Source: Bog-756 sp963738545
GTDB lineage: Bacteria; Actinomycetota; Acidimicrobiia; Acidimicrobiales; RAAP-2
DNA length: 64,000 nucleotides
Assembly (NCBI GenBank): GCA_963738545.1
Contig: CAVTXA010000009.1
Location: 744,001 to 808,000 of the forward strand
Direction: 5' to 3'
Each line of letters starts with the position of its first letter. Position 1 is the first letter of the stretch. The position numbers were made by a program, and so were the translations under genes. A model generated the notes under the pieces. That model was not told the origin of the DNA. It made no database searches and saw only the letters and a program-made list of their open reading frames with translations. Below, piece by piece: positions 1 to 6,899 of the stretch.

Positions 1-734
1 GCCAGCAGGGCTCCGGCCATCACCTCTTGGACCCGGGTCTGGGTGCCGTAGTAGAGGCTGGTGACCGTGATTCCCTGGTGGAACAGCACGACGGTGACCG
101 TGGTGGACACAACGATCCCCGCAGCCGCCACGACGGCCAACCCCCGCCGACCTCGTCGGCGCATGACGACGAGGGCCAGGGCCGGCCACACCAGATAGAA
201 CTGCTCCTCCACGGCCAGGGACCAGGTGTGCAGGAGCGGCGAGGGTGGGCCGAACCGGACGAAGTAGTTCGCCCCGGTGGCGATGAAGCGCCAGTTGGCC
301 ACGTAGGCCAGGGTGGCGAAGGCGTCGCCTCGCAGCGAGCTCAGGGTGCTCGGTAGGGCAAACCACCGGGCGTAGGCCGCCACCAACAGCATCGTCAGGA
401 ACAGAGCGGGGAGTAGACGTCGGGCCCGCCGCTCGTAGAAGCGCCGGAACCGCACCGTGCCCGAGGTCGACCACTCCCCGACCAGGAGAGACGTGATGAG
501 GTAGCCGGACAGCACGAAGAAGATGTCCACGCCGAGCAGCCCGCCGCCGGCCCAGGCCACGCCCCCGTGGAAGGCCAGGACGCCGAGCACGGCGATGGCC
601 CGGATGCCGTCCAGGCCCGGCACATGAGGCCCGGAGCGCCGTGCCGGCTCCCCTGCCTCGGGTGCCAGGTCGGGATCGCTCGGCGGACTCGATGCCTCCG
701 GTTCCTCGTCGGACACGAGGTCCACGGTCGTCAC
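1..734 (-). CDS. Acyltransferase 3 family membrane protein (partial, runs off left edge)
   Basis: This is the N-terminal ~244 residues of an OafA/YrhL-type integral membrane O-acyltransferase, which transfers acyl groups to envelope sugars. The frame shows the family hallmarks: GLDGIRAIAVLGVLAFH near residue 40, GVDIFFVLSGYLITSLL, a RRARRLLPAL segment and HTWSLAVEEQFYLVWP. The GTG at 734 gives a short acidic Pro/Glu-rich leader before the first membrane segment; an in-frame GTG at 752 is an alternative. It is closely similar in layout to the complete paralogue at 6900-9116. It diverges from the GT-C gene at 844. Only the window edge truncates it; whether it carries a C-terminal SGNH domain cannot be seen. 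Confidence 0.88.
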   Translation of the reverse strand, partial: MTTVDLVSDEEPEASSPPSDPDLAPEAGEPARRSGPHVPGLDGIRAIAVLGVLAFHGGVAWAGGGLLGVDIFFVLSGYLITSLLVGEWSTSGTVRFRRFYERRARRLLPALFLTMLLVAAYARWFALPSTLSSLRGDAFATLAYVANWRFIATGANYFVRFGPPSPLLHTWSLAVEEQFYLVWPALALVVMRRRGRRGLAVVAAAGIVVSTTVTVVLFHQGITVTSLYYGTQTRVQEVMAGALL

Positions 735-829
735 GGCTGATGATCGTTGCACGTCTGTGCGTCCCGGTCGGTGCAACCCCCGCGATCGGGTCCGGTCCGG
801 GGGAGCCGTACCGGGCCACCCGGCCGACC

Positions 830-835
830 TAGGCT
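830..835 (+). promoter_or_regulatory. Leaderless -10 box (TAGGCT) for the GT-C gene at 844
   Basis: A TANNNT hexamer lies 8 nt before the ATG, and no Shine-Dalgarno is visible. This spacing is what is expected when transcription starts at the start codon. Confidence 0.5.
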
Positions 836-843
836 GACCGCTC

Positions 844-2265
844 ATGCATCGCCGGAGCCACGCCAAGCCACGCTGGTGGCTGTGGTTGGGACTGTGGACC
901 GTGATCGGTCTGGCGATCCGGTTGATCACCGTCTACAGCCAGCCCCACAAGGTCGCCGGCGGCGACGCCTACTTCTACCATTTCGGCGCCAATCTCCTGG
1001 TCAGCGGCCATGGATTCATCAATCCCTACCTCTATATCCCCCACGGCGCCCACCACGCCGTGCAGTCGGCGTCCTTTCCTCCCCTCTTCATCTTCTTAGT
1101 GGCCATCCCGTCGGCCGTCGGGCTGAAGAGCTTTCTGGCCGAGCGGGTCTGGTGCTGTGTCCTCGGTGCCGCCGCCATCGTGGCCTGTGGCTATACCGGT
1201 CGGGAGATCGCCGGCCGCCGGGTGGGACTCATCGCCGCCTTCTTGGTGGCCGTGTACCCCAACATCTGGATGACCGACGAGTTGGCGCTGTCCGAGACCA
1301 TCGCCCCGCTGCTCGTGGCCGGGGTGCTCTGGTTCACCTACCGGTTCTGGAAGAGCCCCACTGTCCCCCGGGCCATCGCTCTGGGCGCGGCCATCGGCGT
1401 GGCCATGCTGGGGCGCGATGAACTCACCGTCCTGGTGGTGTTCATCCTGGTGCCCATCATCCTCGTGGCCAAGGCGCTGACCTGGGGGCGCCGGGCGGCG
1501 ACACTCGGTATCGCCCTGCTCACGGTGGCCGTGGTGGTGGCGCCGTGGGTCGGCTACAACCTGAGCCGGTTCGACAAGCCGGTCTTCATCAGCAGCGGGC
1601 TCGGGGTGACGCTGGCGTCAGCTGACTGTCCCACCACCTATTCGGGGCAGTTCGAAGGCTACTGGTCGATGAAGTGCGCCTTGGCCTACGCCGCCGAGCC
1701 GTCGGTCAACATCCATGCCGACGAGTCCGTGGAGGGCGCCGAGCTCCAGCACCTGGCCCTGAACTACGTCCGCGCCCACGAGAGCCGACTGGTCCCGGTC
1801 ACCTTGGCCAAGCTCGGTCGGGCCTTCGGGTTCTTCCACCCCATGCAGCAGATCTTCCTCGACTCCTACGTGGAGACGCGCCCCTACCGGTGGGCGGTCA
1901 CCGGGCTGATTTCTTACTATGTCCTCCTGGCGCTCTCGCTCGGGGGCACGGTGGTGCTCCGGCGCCGTCGGATCCCCTCGTTCCCTCTGTGGGCCATCGG
2001 CCTCCAGGTCGTGTGCTCGGTGGCGCTGACCTTCGGCCAGACCCGCTACCGGACCACCTTCGAGGTCTCACTGGTACTATTGGCCGCCGTCCAGCTCGAC
2101 TGGTTCTGGTCGCGGCTTCGACGGGGAAGCGATCCGGGGGATGACGCCGTGGAGGGTCCGGCCCGAGAACGGGGTTCCCACGAGGCGGCGACCGAGCCAC
2201 CGTCCGACGGTGGGCCGAGCGCCAGGGCCGACGAACCGGCGGGTGTGGCCGCCACGAGCACGTAG
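844..2265 (+). CDS. GT-C / ArnT-like membrane glycosyltransferase, copy A
   Basis: A 473-residue polytopic protein resembling the PMT/ArnT (GT39/GT83) superfamily, which moves sugars from polyprenyl phosphates on the outer face of the membrane. A first membrane segment (residues ~10-28) is followed by an extracytoplasmic loop with GGDAYFYHFGANLL, in the place where the family has its acidic catalytic loop. About ten further hydrophobic segments follow, including GLIAAFLVAVYPNIWMTDE and TFGQTRYRTTFEVSL. The C-terminal ~55 residues are hydrophilic. It is clearly paralogous to the gene at 5329-6732: segments such as RVWCC, GREI.GRR.GLIAAFLVAVYPN and VGYN.SRFD.PVFISSG are shared. It is followed at once by a GT2 gene, so it probably belongs to a glycan assembly operon. 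The sugar and acceptor are unknown. Confidence 0.8.
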   Translation: MHRRSHAKPRWWLWLGLWTVIGLAIRLITVYSQPHKVAGGDAYFYHFGANLLVSGHGFINPYLYIPHGAHHAVQSASFPPLFIFLVAIPSAVGLKSFLAERVWCCVLGAAAIVACGYTGREIAGRRVGLIAAFLVAVYPNIWMTDELALSETIAPLLVAGVLWFTYRFWKSPTVPRAIALGAAIGVAMLGRDELTVLVVFILVPIILVAKALTWGRRAATLGIALLTVAVVVAPWVGYNLSRFDKPVFISSGLGVTLASADCPTTYSGQFEGYWSMKCALAYAAEPSVNIHADESVEGAELQHLALNYVRAHESRLVPVTLAKLGRAFGFFHPMQQIFLDSYVETRPYRWAVTGLISYYVLLALSLGGTVVLRRRRIPSFPLWAIGLQVVCSVALTFGQTRYRTTFEVSLVLLAAVQLDWFWSRLRRGSDPGDDAVEGPARERGSHEAATEPPSDGGPSARADEPAGVAATST

Positions 2266-2270
2266 CCACC

Positions 2271-3041
2271 ATGCAGGACGACGAGACCCAGATGCCCAAC
2301 GACCCGAAGATCCTCGTGGTGCTCCCGGCGCTGAACGAGGAGCGCTCGGTGGGCGTCGTCGTGAAGGAGGTCGAAACCGCCGTTCCCGACTGCACCGTGT
2401 TGGTGGTCGACGACGGCTCGGTCGACGGGACGGCGGCCCAGGCTCGGGAGGCCGGAGCCCAGGTGATCTCCAATCCGTTCAACCTCGGGGTCGGAGGGGC
2501 CATGCGGGTGGGCTTCCGGGTGGCGAGGGACCACGGGTACGACATCCTGGTCCAGGTGGACGCCGACGGTCAGCACGACGCACGGGACATCGGACTGCTG
2601 CTGGACGCCTTCGACGACGAGCCCGGCCCCCAGGTGGTCATCGGGGCCCGCTTCGCCGGTCGGGGGGACATCGCCGTGCCGCGGGCCCGCCGCGCGGCCA
2701 TGCGCCTGCTCGCCCGGTATCTGTCCCGGGTCACCCACACCAGGCTCACCGATGTGACCTCCGGCTTCCGGGCCCACAACCGGGTCGGCATCGAGCTGTT
2801 CGCCCAGAGCTACCCGGCCGACTACCTCTCGGACACCGTGGAGTCACTGATCATCGCCGCCGATGCCGGCGGCCGTGTGCACCAGGTCCCCGTGACCATG
2901 CGCCCACGACTGGCCGGGTCGCCGAGCCAGTCGCCGTTGCGGGCCGGTCTGTACCTGGTGCGGGTGATGACGGTCCTGGTGCTCTCGGTGTTCCGCCGCC
3001 ACTCCAACCCCAACCGACTGCGCCGGACGGAGGCCACATGA
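2271..3041 (+). CDS. Family 2 glycosyltransferase (DPM1-like)
   Basis: A 256-residue GT-A fold enzyme with ILVVLPALNEERSVG at the N-terminus, VLVVDDGSVDGT for nucleotide binding, and VQVDADGQHDARDI carrying the DxD metal site. The pattern fits enzymes that make polyprenyl-phosphate sugars or add sugars to polymers. There are no C-terminal membrane helices. It starts 5 nt after the upstream GT-C stop; an in-frame ATG at 2292 is possible. Its stop overlaps the next start by ATGA. A GT2 followed by DUF2304 is a recurrent pair in surface polysaccharide loci, so it likely supplies an activated sugar to the neighbouring GT-C enzymes. The donor is not identified. Confidence 0.85.
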   Translation: MQDDETQMPNDPKILVVLPALNEERSVGVVVKEVETAVPDCTVLVVDDGSVDGTAAQAREAGAQVISNPFNLGVGGAMRVGFRVARDHGYDILVQVDADGQHDARDIGLLLDAFDDEPGPQVVIGARFAGRGDIAVPRARRAAMRLLARYLSRVTHTRLTDVTSGFRAHNRVGIELFAQSYPADYLSDTVESLIIAADAGGRVHQVPVTMRPRLAGSPSQSPLRAGLYLVRVMTVLVLSVFRRHSNPNRLRRTEAT

Positions 3042-3391
3042 CTGGAGTCCACATCATCGCCCTCGTGAGTGCCCTCGTCACGCTCACCGTGATCATCGAG
3101 CTCTCCCGCCGACGTCACCTGCACGAGAAGTACGCCATCATGTGGCTGGCCGTGGCGCTGGTCATCGCCGTGTTCGCCATCTTCCCCGGTCTGTTCAACT
3201 CCCTGGCCCACTCTTTCGGGGTGAAGAACCCACCGGACCTGCTGACGGTGATGGCCGCACTCTTCCTCCTCACGGTCTGCGTCCGCCTCAGCTGGGAGGT
3301 CGGGCGGCTCGAAGACCACAGCCGGGCCCTGGCCGAAGAGGTGGCCCTCCTCCGCAAAGACCTCGACGACCGGACGCTGGAGAGCACCTGA
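3038..3391 (+). CDS. DUF2304 small membrane protein
   Basis: A 117-residue protein with three hydrophobic segments (about residues 5-22, 33-52 and 68-86), the motif RRRHLHEKYAIMWL after the first helix, and a C-terminal coiled-coil-like tail (EVGRLEDHSRALAEEVALLR). This architecture matches DUF2304, found beside GT2 enzymes in polysaccharide clusters. The start is fixed by the ATGA overlap with the GT2 stop. Its role is unknown; it may anchor or couple the soluble GT2 to the membrane (inference). A 95-bp gap then separates it from the convergent FAD gene; nothing is seen in it beyond imperfect inverted repeats. Confidence 0.8.
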   Translation: MTGVHIIALVSALVTLTVIIELSRRRHLHEKYAIMWLAVALVIAVFAIFPGLFNSLAHSFGVKNPPDLLTVMAALFLLTVCVRLSWEVGRLEDHSRALAEEVALLRKDLDDRTLEST

Positions 3392-3486
3392 CACGGGTGG
3401 CAACAGTTGGTACCAGCCCGGAGCAATGTCGGAAACCCACGTCGGTGCCGTCTGGCGGTCCTGTGAGGTAAGTCCGTGGGGTGTCG

Positions 3487-5046
3487 TCAGCTCGCGGATT
3501 TGCGGGGCAGGATCGGGGCGTCGCGTCCCGTCCCCCCGGACCGGCTGGACGGACGCTCGCTAGCCGAGTCGTCCTCCTCGTGGTACTCCTCTTCGACGTT
3601 GACCGACCAGATGTCGTGGTGGGCGCCGTGGATGTTCTCGACCGTGAGCATGGCCGTATACATCGAGTGGTCCTGGTTGTTGTACTTGTGCATGCCGTTG
3701 CGACCGACCGGATGGACGTTCGGGGCGTGCTGCTCGAACCACCGCCGGATGACCTCCACGTTGTCCCGGTACACATCGTCGTAGACGGGGTAGGCCTTGG
3801 GCATGCGGACCACGTAGCCGGCCTCCACGTCCGATGGCTCCACCAGCCCGATGGTGGCCAGCTCCTTGGTGCCCAGGGCCACCAGCTCGTCGTCGGAGCA
3901 GTTCCACAGCTCGTCGCCCTCAAACACGAAGTACTCCATGCCCAGGCAGGTCCGGCCGTCCTTGACCAGGAAGGGCGACCATGAGCCGAAGTTCTGGATC
4001 CGTCCCACCTTCACATCCGGCGCATGGATGTAGATCCAGTTGTCGGGAAACCCCCGGTCGACCGGTACCACCAGGGCCACGGTGATGAAGTCGCGGTAGT
4101 GGAGGTCGTCCGCGGCCCGGCGGACTTCGTCGGGAACCGGTGGATCCACGATGCGGGCCAGCGAGGTGAACGGCATGGAGGAGATCACGTGGGATACGTC
4201 GATGCGTTCCTCGGACGTGCCCGACGAGACGGTCACGGCTACGGCCGCCCCGTTCTCGACGTGGACGGTGGTGGCCGAGGTCTCCATGCGCACCTGAGCC
4301 CCGGCCGCCTCGATCTGCTCGGTGCACCGCTCCCACATCATCCCGGGGCCGTACTTGGGATATTGGAACTCCTCGATGAGGCTGGTGACCTGCTTGGACT
4401 TGTCGCGGCGCGACCCGGCCAGGGATGCCCGGATGGGTTCCCACACGGCGTTCCACAACGACATCCCCTTGATCCGCTGCGCACCCCAGTCGGCGGAGAT
4501 CTCCGAGGCGGACACGGCCCACAGCTTCTCGTTGTAGGTCTTGAAGAAGTGGTTGTAGAGCCGCCATCCGTAGTTGGAGACGATGTAGCCCTCCAAGGTC
4601 GTGAGGTCCTTGGGAGGGTGGATCCTCACCCAGAGGAAGGACAGGCCGCACAGGAACGCCTCGACCACGCCGAGGTTGGAGAGGGCATTGCCCAGTTTGA
4701 TCGGGTAGTCGTAGAACTTCCCGCCGTAGTAGATCCGGCTCATTCGTGGACGGAGCAGAAAATCCTCGGGAGGCAGCACCTTGTGCCAGAACTCCTCCAC
4801 CGGCTTCACCTTGGTGAAGAAGCGGTGCCCACCGATGTCGAACCGCCAGCCGTCCCGTTCCACCGTCCGGCTGATGCCCCCGACCACCGAGTCGGCCTCG
4901 ACCACCACGACCGGGTCGCCCCGCTCCACCAGCTCGTAGGCGGCGGTGAGACCGGCCGGACCGGCCCCGATCACCAGCACCGGTTCTGTGAGGCGGAGTG
5001 CGTCGTCCCCGGCCGTCGTGGCTGATGCCTCGTCGGGACCGGTCAT
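3487..5046 (-). CDS. FAD-dependent amine oxidase/UGM-like oxidoreductase of a polysaccharide cluster
   Basis: A 519-residue flavoprotein. The dinucleotide-binding motif VIGAGPAGLTAAYELVERG is near residue 25 and an acidic residue ends the second strand (VVVVEADSVVGGISRT). The signature FDIGGHRFFTKVKPVEEFW is shared by protoporphyrinogen-oxidase-like and UDP-galactopyranose-mutase-like proteins found in actinobacterial sugar loci. The last ~30 residues are Ser/Arg-rich and disordered. It probably acts on a nucleotide sugar or lipid-linked sugar, but the substrate cannot be read from sequence. The ATG at 5046 is the last of three ATGs carried by a 17-bp tandem repeat, so translation is probably coupled to upstream mini-ORFs. 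It converges with the DUF2304 gene and lies downstream of the minus-strand GT-C copy B across a 282-bp gap. Confidence 0.8.
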   Translation of the reverse strand: MTGPDEASATTAGDDALRLTEPVLVIGAGPAGLTAAYELVERGDPVVVVEADSVVGGISRTVERDGWRFDIGGHRFFTKVKPVEEFWHKVLPPEDFLLRPRMSRIYYGGKFYDYPIKLGNALSNLGVVEAFLCGLSFLWVRIHPPKDLTTLEGYIVSNYGWRLYNHFFKTYNEKLWAVSASEISADWGAQRIKGMSLWNAVWEPIRASLAGSRRDKSKQVTSLIEEFQYPKYGPGMMWERCTEQIEAAGAQVRMETSATTVHVENGAAVAVTVSSGTSEERIDVSHVISSMPFTSLARIVDPPVPDEVRRAADDLHYRDFITVALVVPVDRGFPDNWIYIHAPDVKVGRIQNFGSWSPFLVKDGRTCLGMEYFVFEGDELWNCSDDELVALGTKELATIGLVEPSDVEAGYVVRMPKAYPVYDDVYRDNVEVIRRWFEQHAPNVHPVGRNGMHKYNNQDHSMYTAMLTVENIHGAHHDIWSVNVEEEYHEEDDSASERPSSRSGGTGRDAPILPRKSAS

Positions 5047-5098
5047 CGGTTGGGCTGTCTCATCGGTTGGGCTGTCTCATCGGTTGGGCTCTCGTCAT
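5043..5098 (-). repeat. 17-bp tandem repeat forming ATGA-coupled mini-ORFs before the FAD gene
   Basis: Nearly three copies of a 17-bp unit lie at the 5' end of the FAD oxidoreductase gene. On the coding strand each copy carries ATGA. The ATG at 5080 opens MRQPNR and stops at TGA 5062-5060, overlapping the ATG at 5063. That ATG opens MRQPNR again and stops at 5045-5043, overlapping the gene's own ATG at 5046. An in-frame ATG at 5098 extends the first mini-ORF to 12 codons. No Shine-Dalgarno is seen before the gene's ATG. The unit length (3n+2) is exactly what chains stops to starts. Confidence 0.75.
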
Positions 5099-5328
5099 CT
5101 GCGTGCGATCCTGTCGCTTCGTCGGGTCGTGCTGGCTCCGACCGACCGACCCCGACCGTCGGCTTCCATCCTGCGTCCCTCCTGCGGGGCGGTGCGACCG
5201 TTACTCCTCGGCACCGTGCTCCTGGTCAGACACCGCACCGCAGGTTAGCGGCTCGTCTCCCCGGAACGTTGTACCGGGGTCGGTTCCGACCCGGCCGGGC
5301 CCGACCCACCCAACCCGACGAGGCAGCT
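5099..5328. other. Intergenic gap between the FAD gene and GT-C copy B
   Basis: About 230 bp upstream of the mini-ORF chain and downstream of the minus-strand GT-C stop. I see no gene, RNA or convincing terminator. It probably holds the promoter of the FAD gene. Confidence 0.5.
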
Positions 5329-6732
5329 TCACGAGGCCGTGGGTACCGGCTCCACCACGTCGGGGAGGGAGTGGTCCTTCCGGGGCACTCCCCCGTCGAG
5401 CCCGTCCCCGCGGGGGACGTGCTCCGCCCCGGCAGGGCCCTCGGAAGCCCGGAGGCGGCTCCACACCCAGTCCAGCTGGACGGCGGCCGCCAGCACCAGG
5501 GCGACCTCGAAGGTGGTCCGGTAGCGGGTCTGACCGAAGGTCAGGGCGACCGACACACACACGTCGAGTCCGATGGCCAGGAGGGGGAGAATGGGGACCC
5601 GACGTCGGCGGAGAATCACCAGGCCACCGAGGGCGAGCGCCACCAGGGCGTAGTACATCCCGAGACCGACCAGGGCCCAGCGGTAGGGGCGGGTCTCGAC
5701 CGTGGAATCCAACCGGATCTGCTGGAGCGGGTGGAAGAAGGCGAACGCCCGACCGAGGCGGGCCATTTCCACCGGCAACAGCCGGTTCTCGTGGCCCTCG
5801 ATGAAACGGAGCGCGTCGGCCTGGGCCGCCGCACCCAGCACCGACTCGTCGGACCGGGGGTTGTACACCTTCTGCTTGACGGCCACGGCACACTCCAGGG
5901 ACCAGTACCCCTCGTAGGGACCCTGGTAGAGCTGGGCGCAGTTGGACGAGGCCAGGGTCACGCCGAAGCCCGAGCTGATGAACACCGGGTCGTCGAAACG
6001 ACTCATGTTGTAGCCCACCCATGGGCCCACGATGAGGAGGAAGGTGAGACCGCCCACGGCCATCAGCCCGAGCCGACGGCGCCATCGCACGGCCGTGGCC
6101 ATCAGCGTCAACGGCACCAGGATGAAGGCCACCAGGAGGGAGAGCTCGTCCCGTCCGAGCGTGGCCAGTCCGATGGAGGCGGCCAGTCCGAGCACCGACC
6201 AGACCCCGGGGCGCTTCCAGAACCGGTATGCCGTCAAGAGCACCAGCGCCACCAGCAGCGGCGAGAGGGCTTCGGACAGACCGAGCTCGTCACTCATCCA
6301 AAGGTTGGGGTAGACGGCCACCAGGAATGCGGCAATGAGGCCGGCGCGCCGACCGCCGATCTCGCGCCCGGCGTAGCCACAGAGCACGACCGCACCGGCA
6401 CCGATGATGCAGCACCATACGCGCGTGGCGAAGAAGGTCTTCAGTCCCAGGAGTGAGGGTATGGCGACGACGAACACGAAGAGTGGTGGCCACGCCGCTG
6501 TCTGTACCTGGTGATGGGCGTTGCTCGAGTAGTAGATGAAAGGGTTGACGAAGCCCTTTCCGGCCACGAGGAGGTTCGCCGCGTAGTGGTAGTAATAGCT
6601 GTCGCCACCAGGCGTTCGCTCCGATCGGCCCGGACCGAAGAGCGAGGCCAGACGGACGCCGAGACCGAGGGCTGTCCACAGGCCGAGCCATCCCCACCAG
6701 GCGCGGGCGGAATGTCTCCCCGTGCCTACCAT
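5329..6732 (-). CDS. GT-C / ArnT-like membrane glycosyltransferase, copy B
   Basis: A polytopic protein of about 467 residues, paralogous to copy A at 844-2265. It has the same opening WWGWLGLWT, the GGDSYYYHYAANLLVAGKGF loop, RVWCC, GLIAAFLVAVYPN, VGYNMSRFDDPVFISSGFGV and TFGQTRYRTTFEVAL. It is expected to use a polyprenyl-phosphate sugar at the outer membrane face. The ATG at 6732 is preferred over an upstream TTG at 6741 because a TAGAGT -10 box lies 8 nt before it. It diverges from the acyltransferase at 6900, mirroring the copy A/acyltransferase pair at the left edge. The C-terminal ~45 residues are hydrophilic, Pro/Gly-rich and unlike copy A. Confidence 0.8.
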   Translation of the reverse strand: MVGTGRHSARAWWGWLGLWTALGLGVRLASLFGPGRSERTPGGDSYYYHYAANLLVAGKGFVNPFIYYSSNAHHQVQTAAWPPLFVFVVAIPSLLGLKTFFATRVWCCIIGAGAVVLCGYAGREIGGRRAGLIAAFLVAVYPNLWMSDELGLSEALSPLLVALVLLTAYRFWKRPGVWSVLGLAASIGLATLGRDELSLLVAFILVPLTLMATAVRWRRRLGLMAVGGLTFLLIVGPWVGYNMSRFDDPVFISSGFGVTLASSNCAQLYQGPYEGYWSLECAVAVKQKVYNPRSDESVLGAAAQADALRFIEGHENRLLPVEMARLGRAFAFFHPLQQIRLDSTVETRPYRWALVGLGMYYALVALALGGLVILRRRRVPILPLLAIGLDVCVSVALTFGQTRYRTTFEVALVLAAAVQLDWVWSRLRASEGPAGAEHVPRGDGLDGGVPRKDHSLPDVVEPVPTAS

Positions 6733-6740
6733 GGACGCCA

Positions 6741-6746
6741 ACTCTA
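6741..6746 (-). promoter_or_regulatory. Leaderless -10 box (TAGAGT) for GT-C copy B
   Basis: A TANNNT hexamer on the minus strand ends 8 nt before the ATG at 6732. Confidence 0.5.
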
Positions 6747-6899
6747 TGCTGTGATCTCCGGCGTTCTGCGAACCGGGGAGGCGTCAACAGCGGGCCCGTC
6801 GGCCCCTACGGCACCTGTCCGCTGCGACACCGGTGCAACGAAGGGCAACCGAGGGCTGGGAGCCGACGCCGTGTCGGGTCCTGAGGGGGGCAACGGCAG

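Noticed and set aside
5043..5098. CRISPR-like array
   Set aside because: Units are contiguous 17-mers without spacers and coincide with a gene start.
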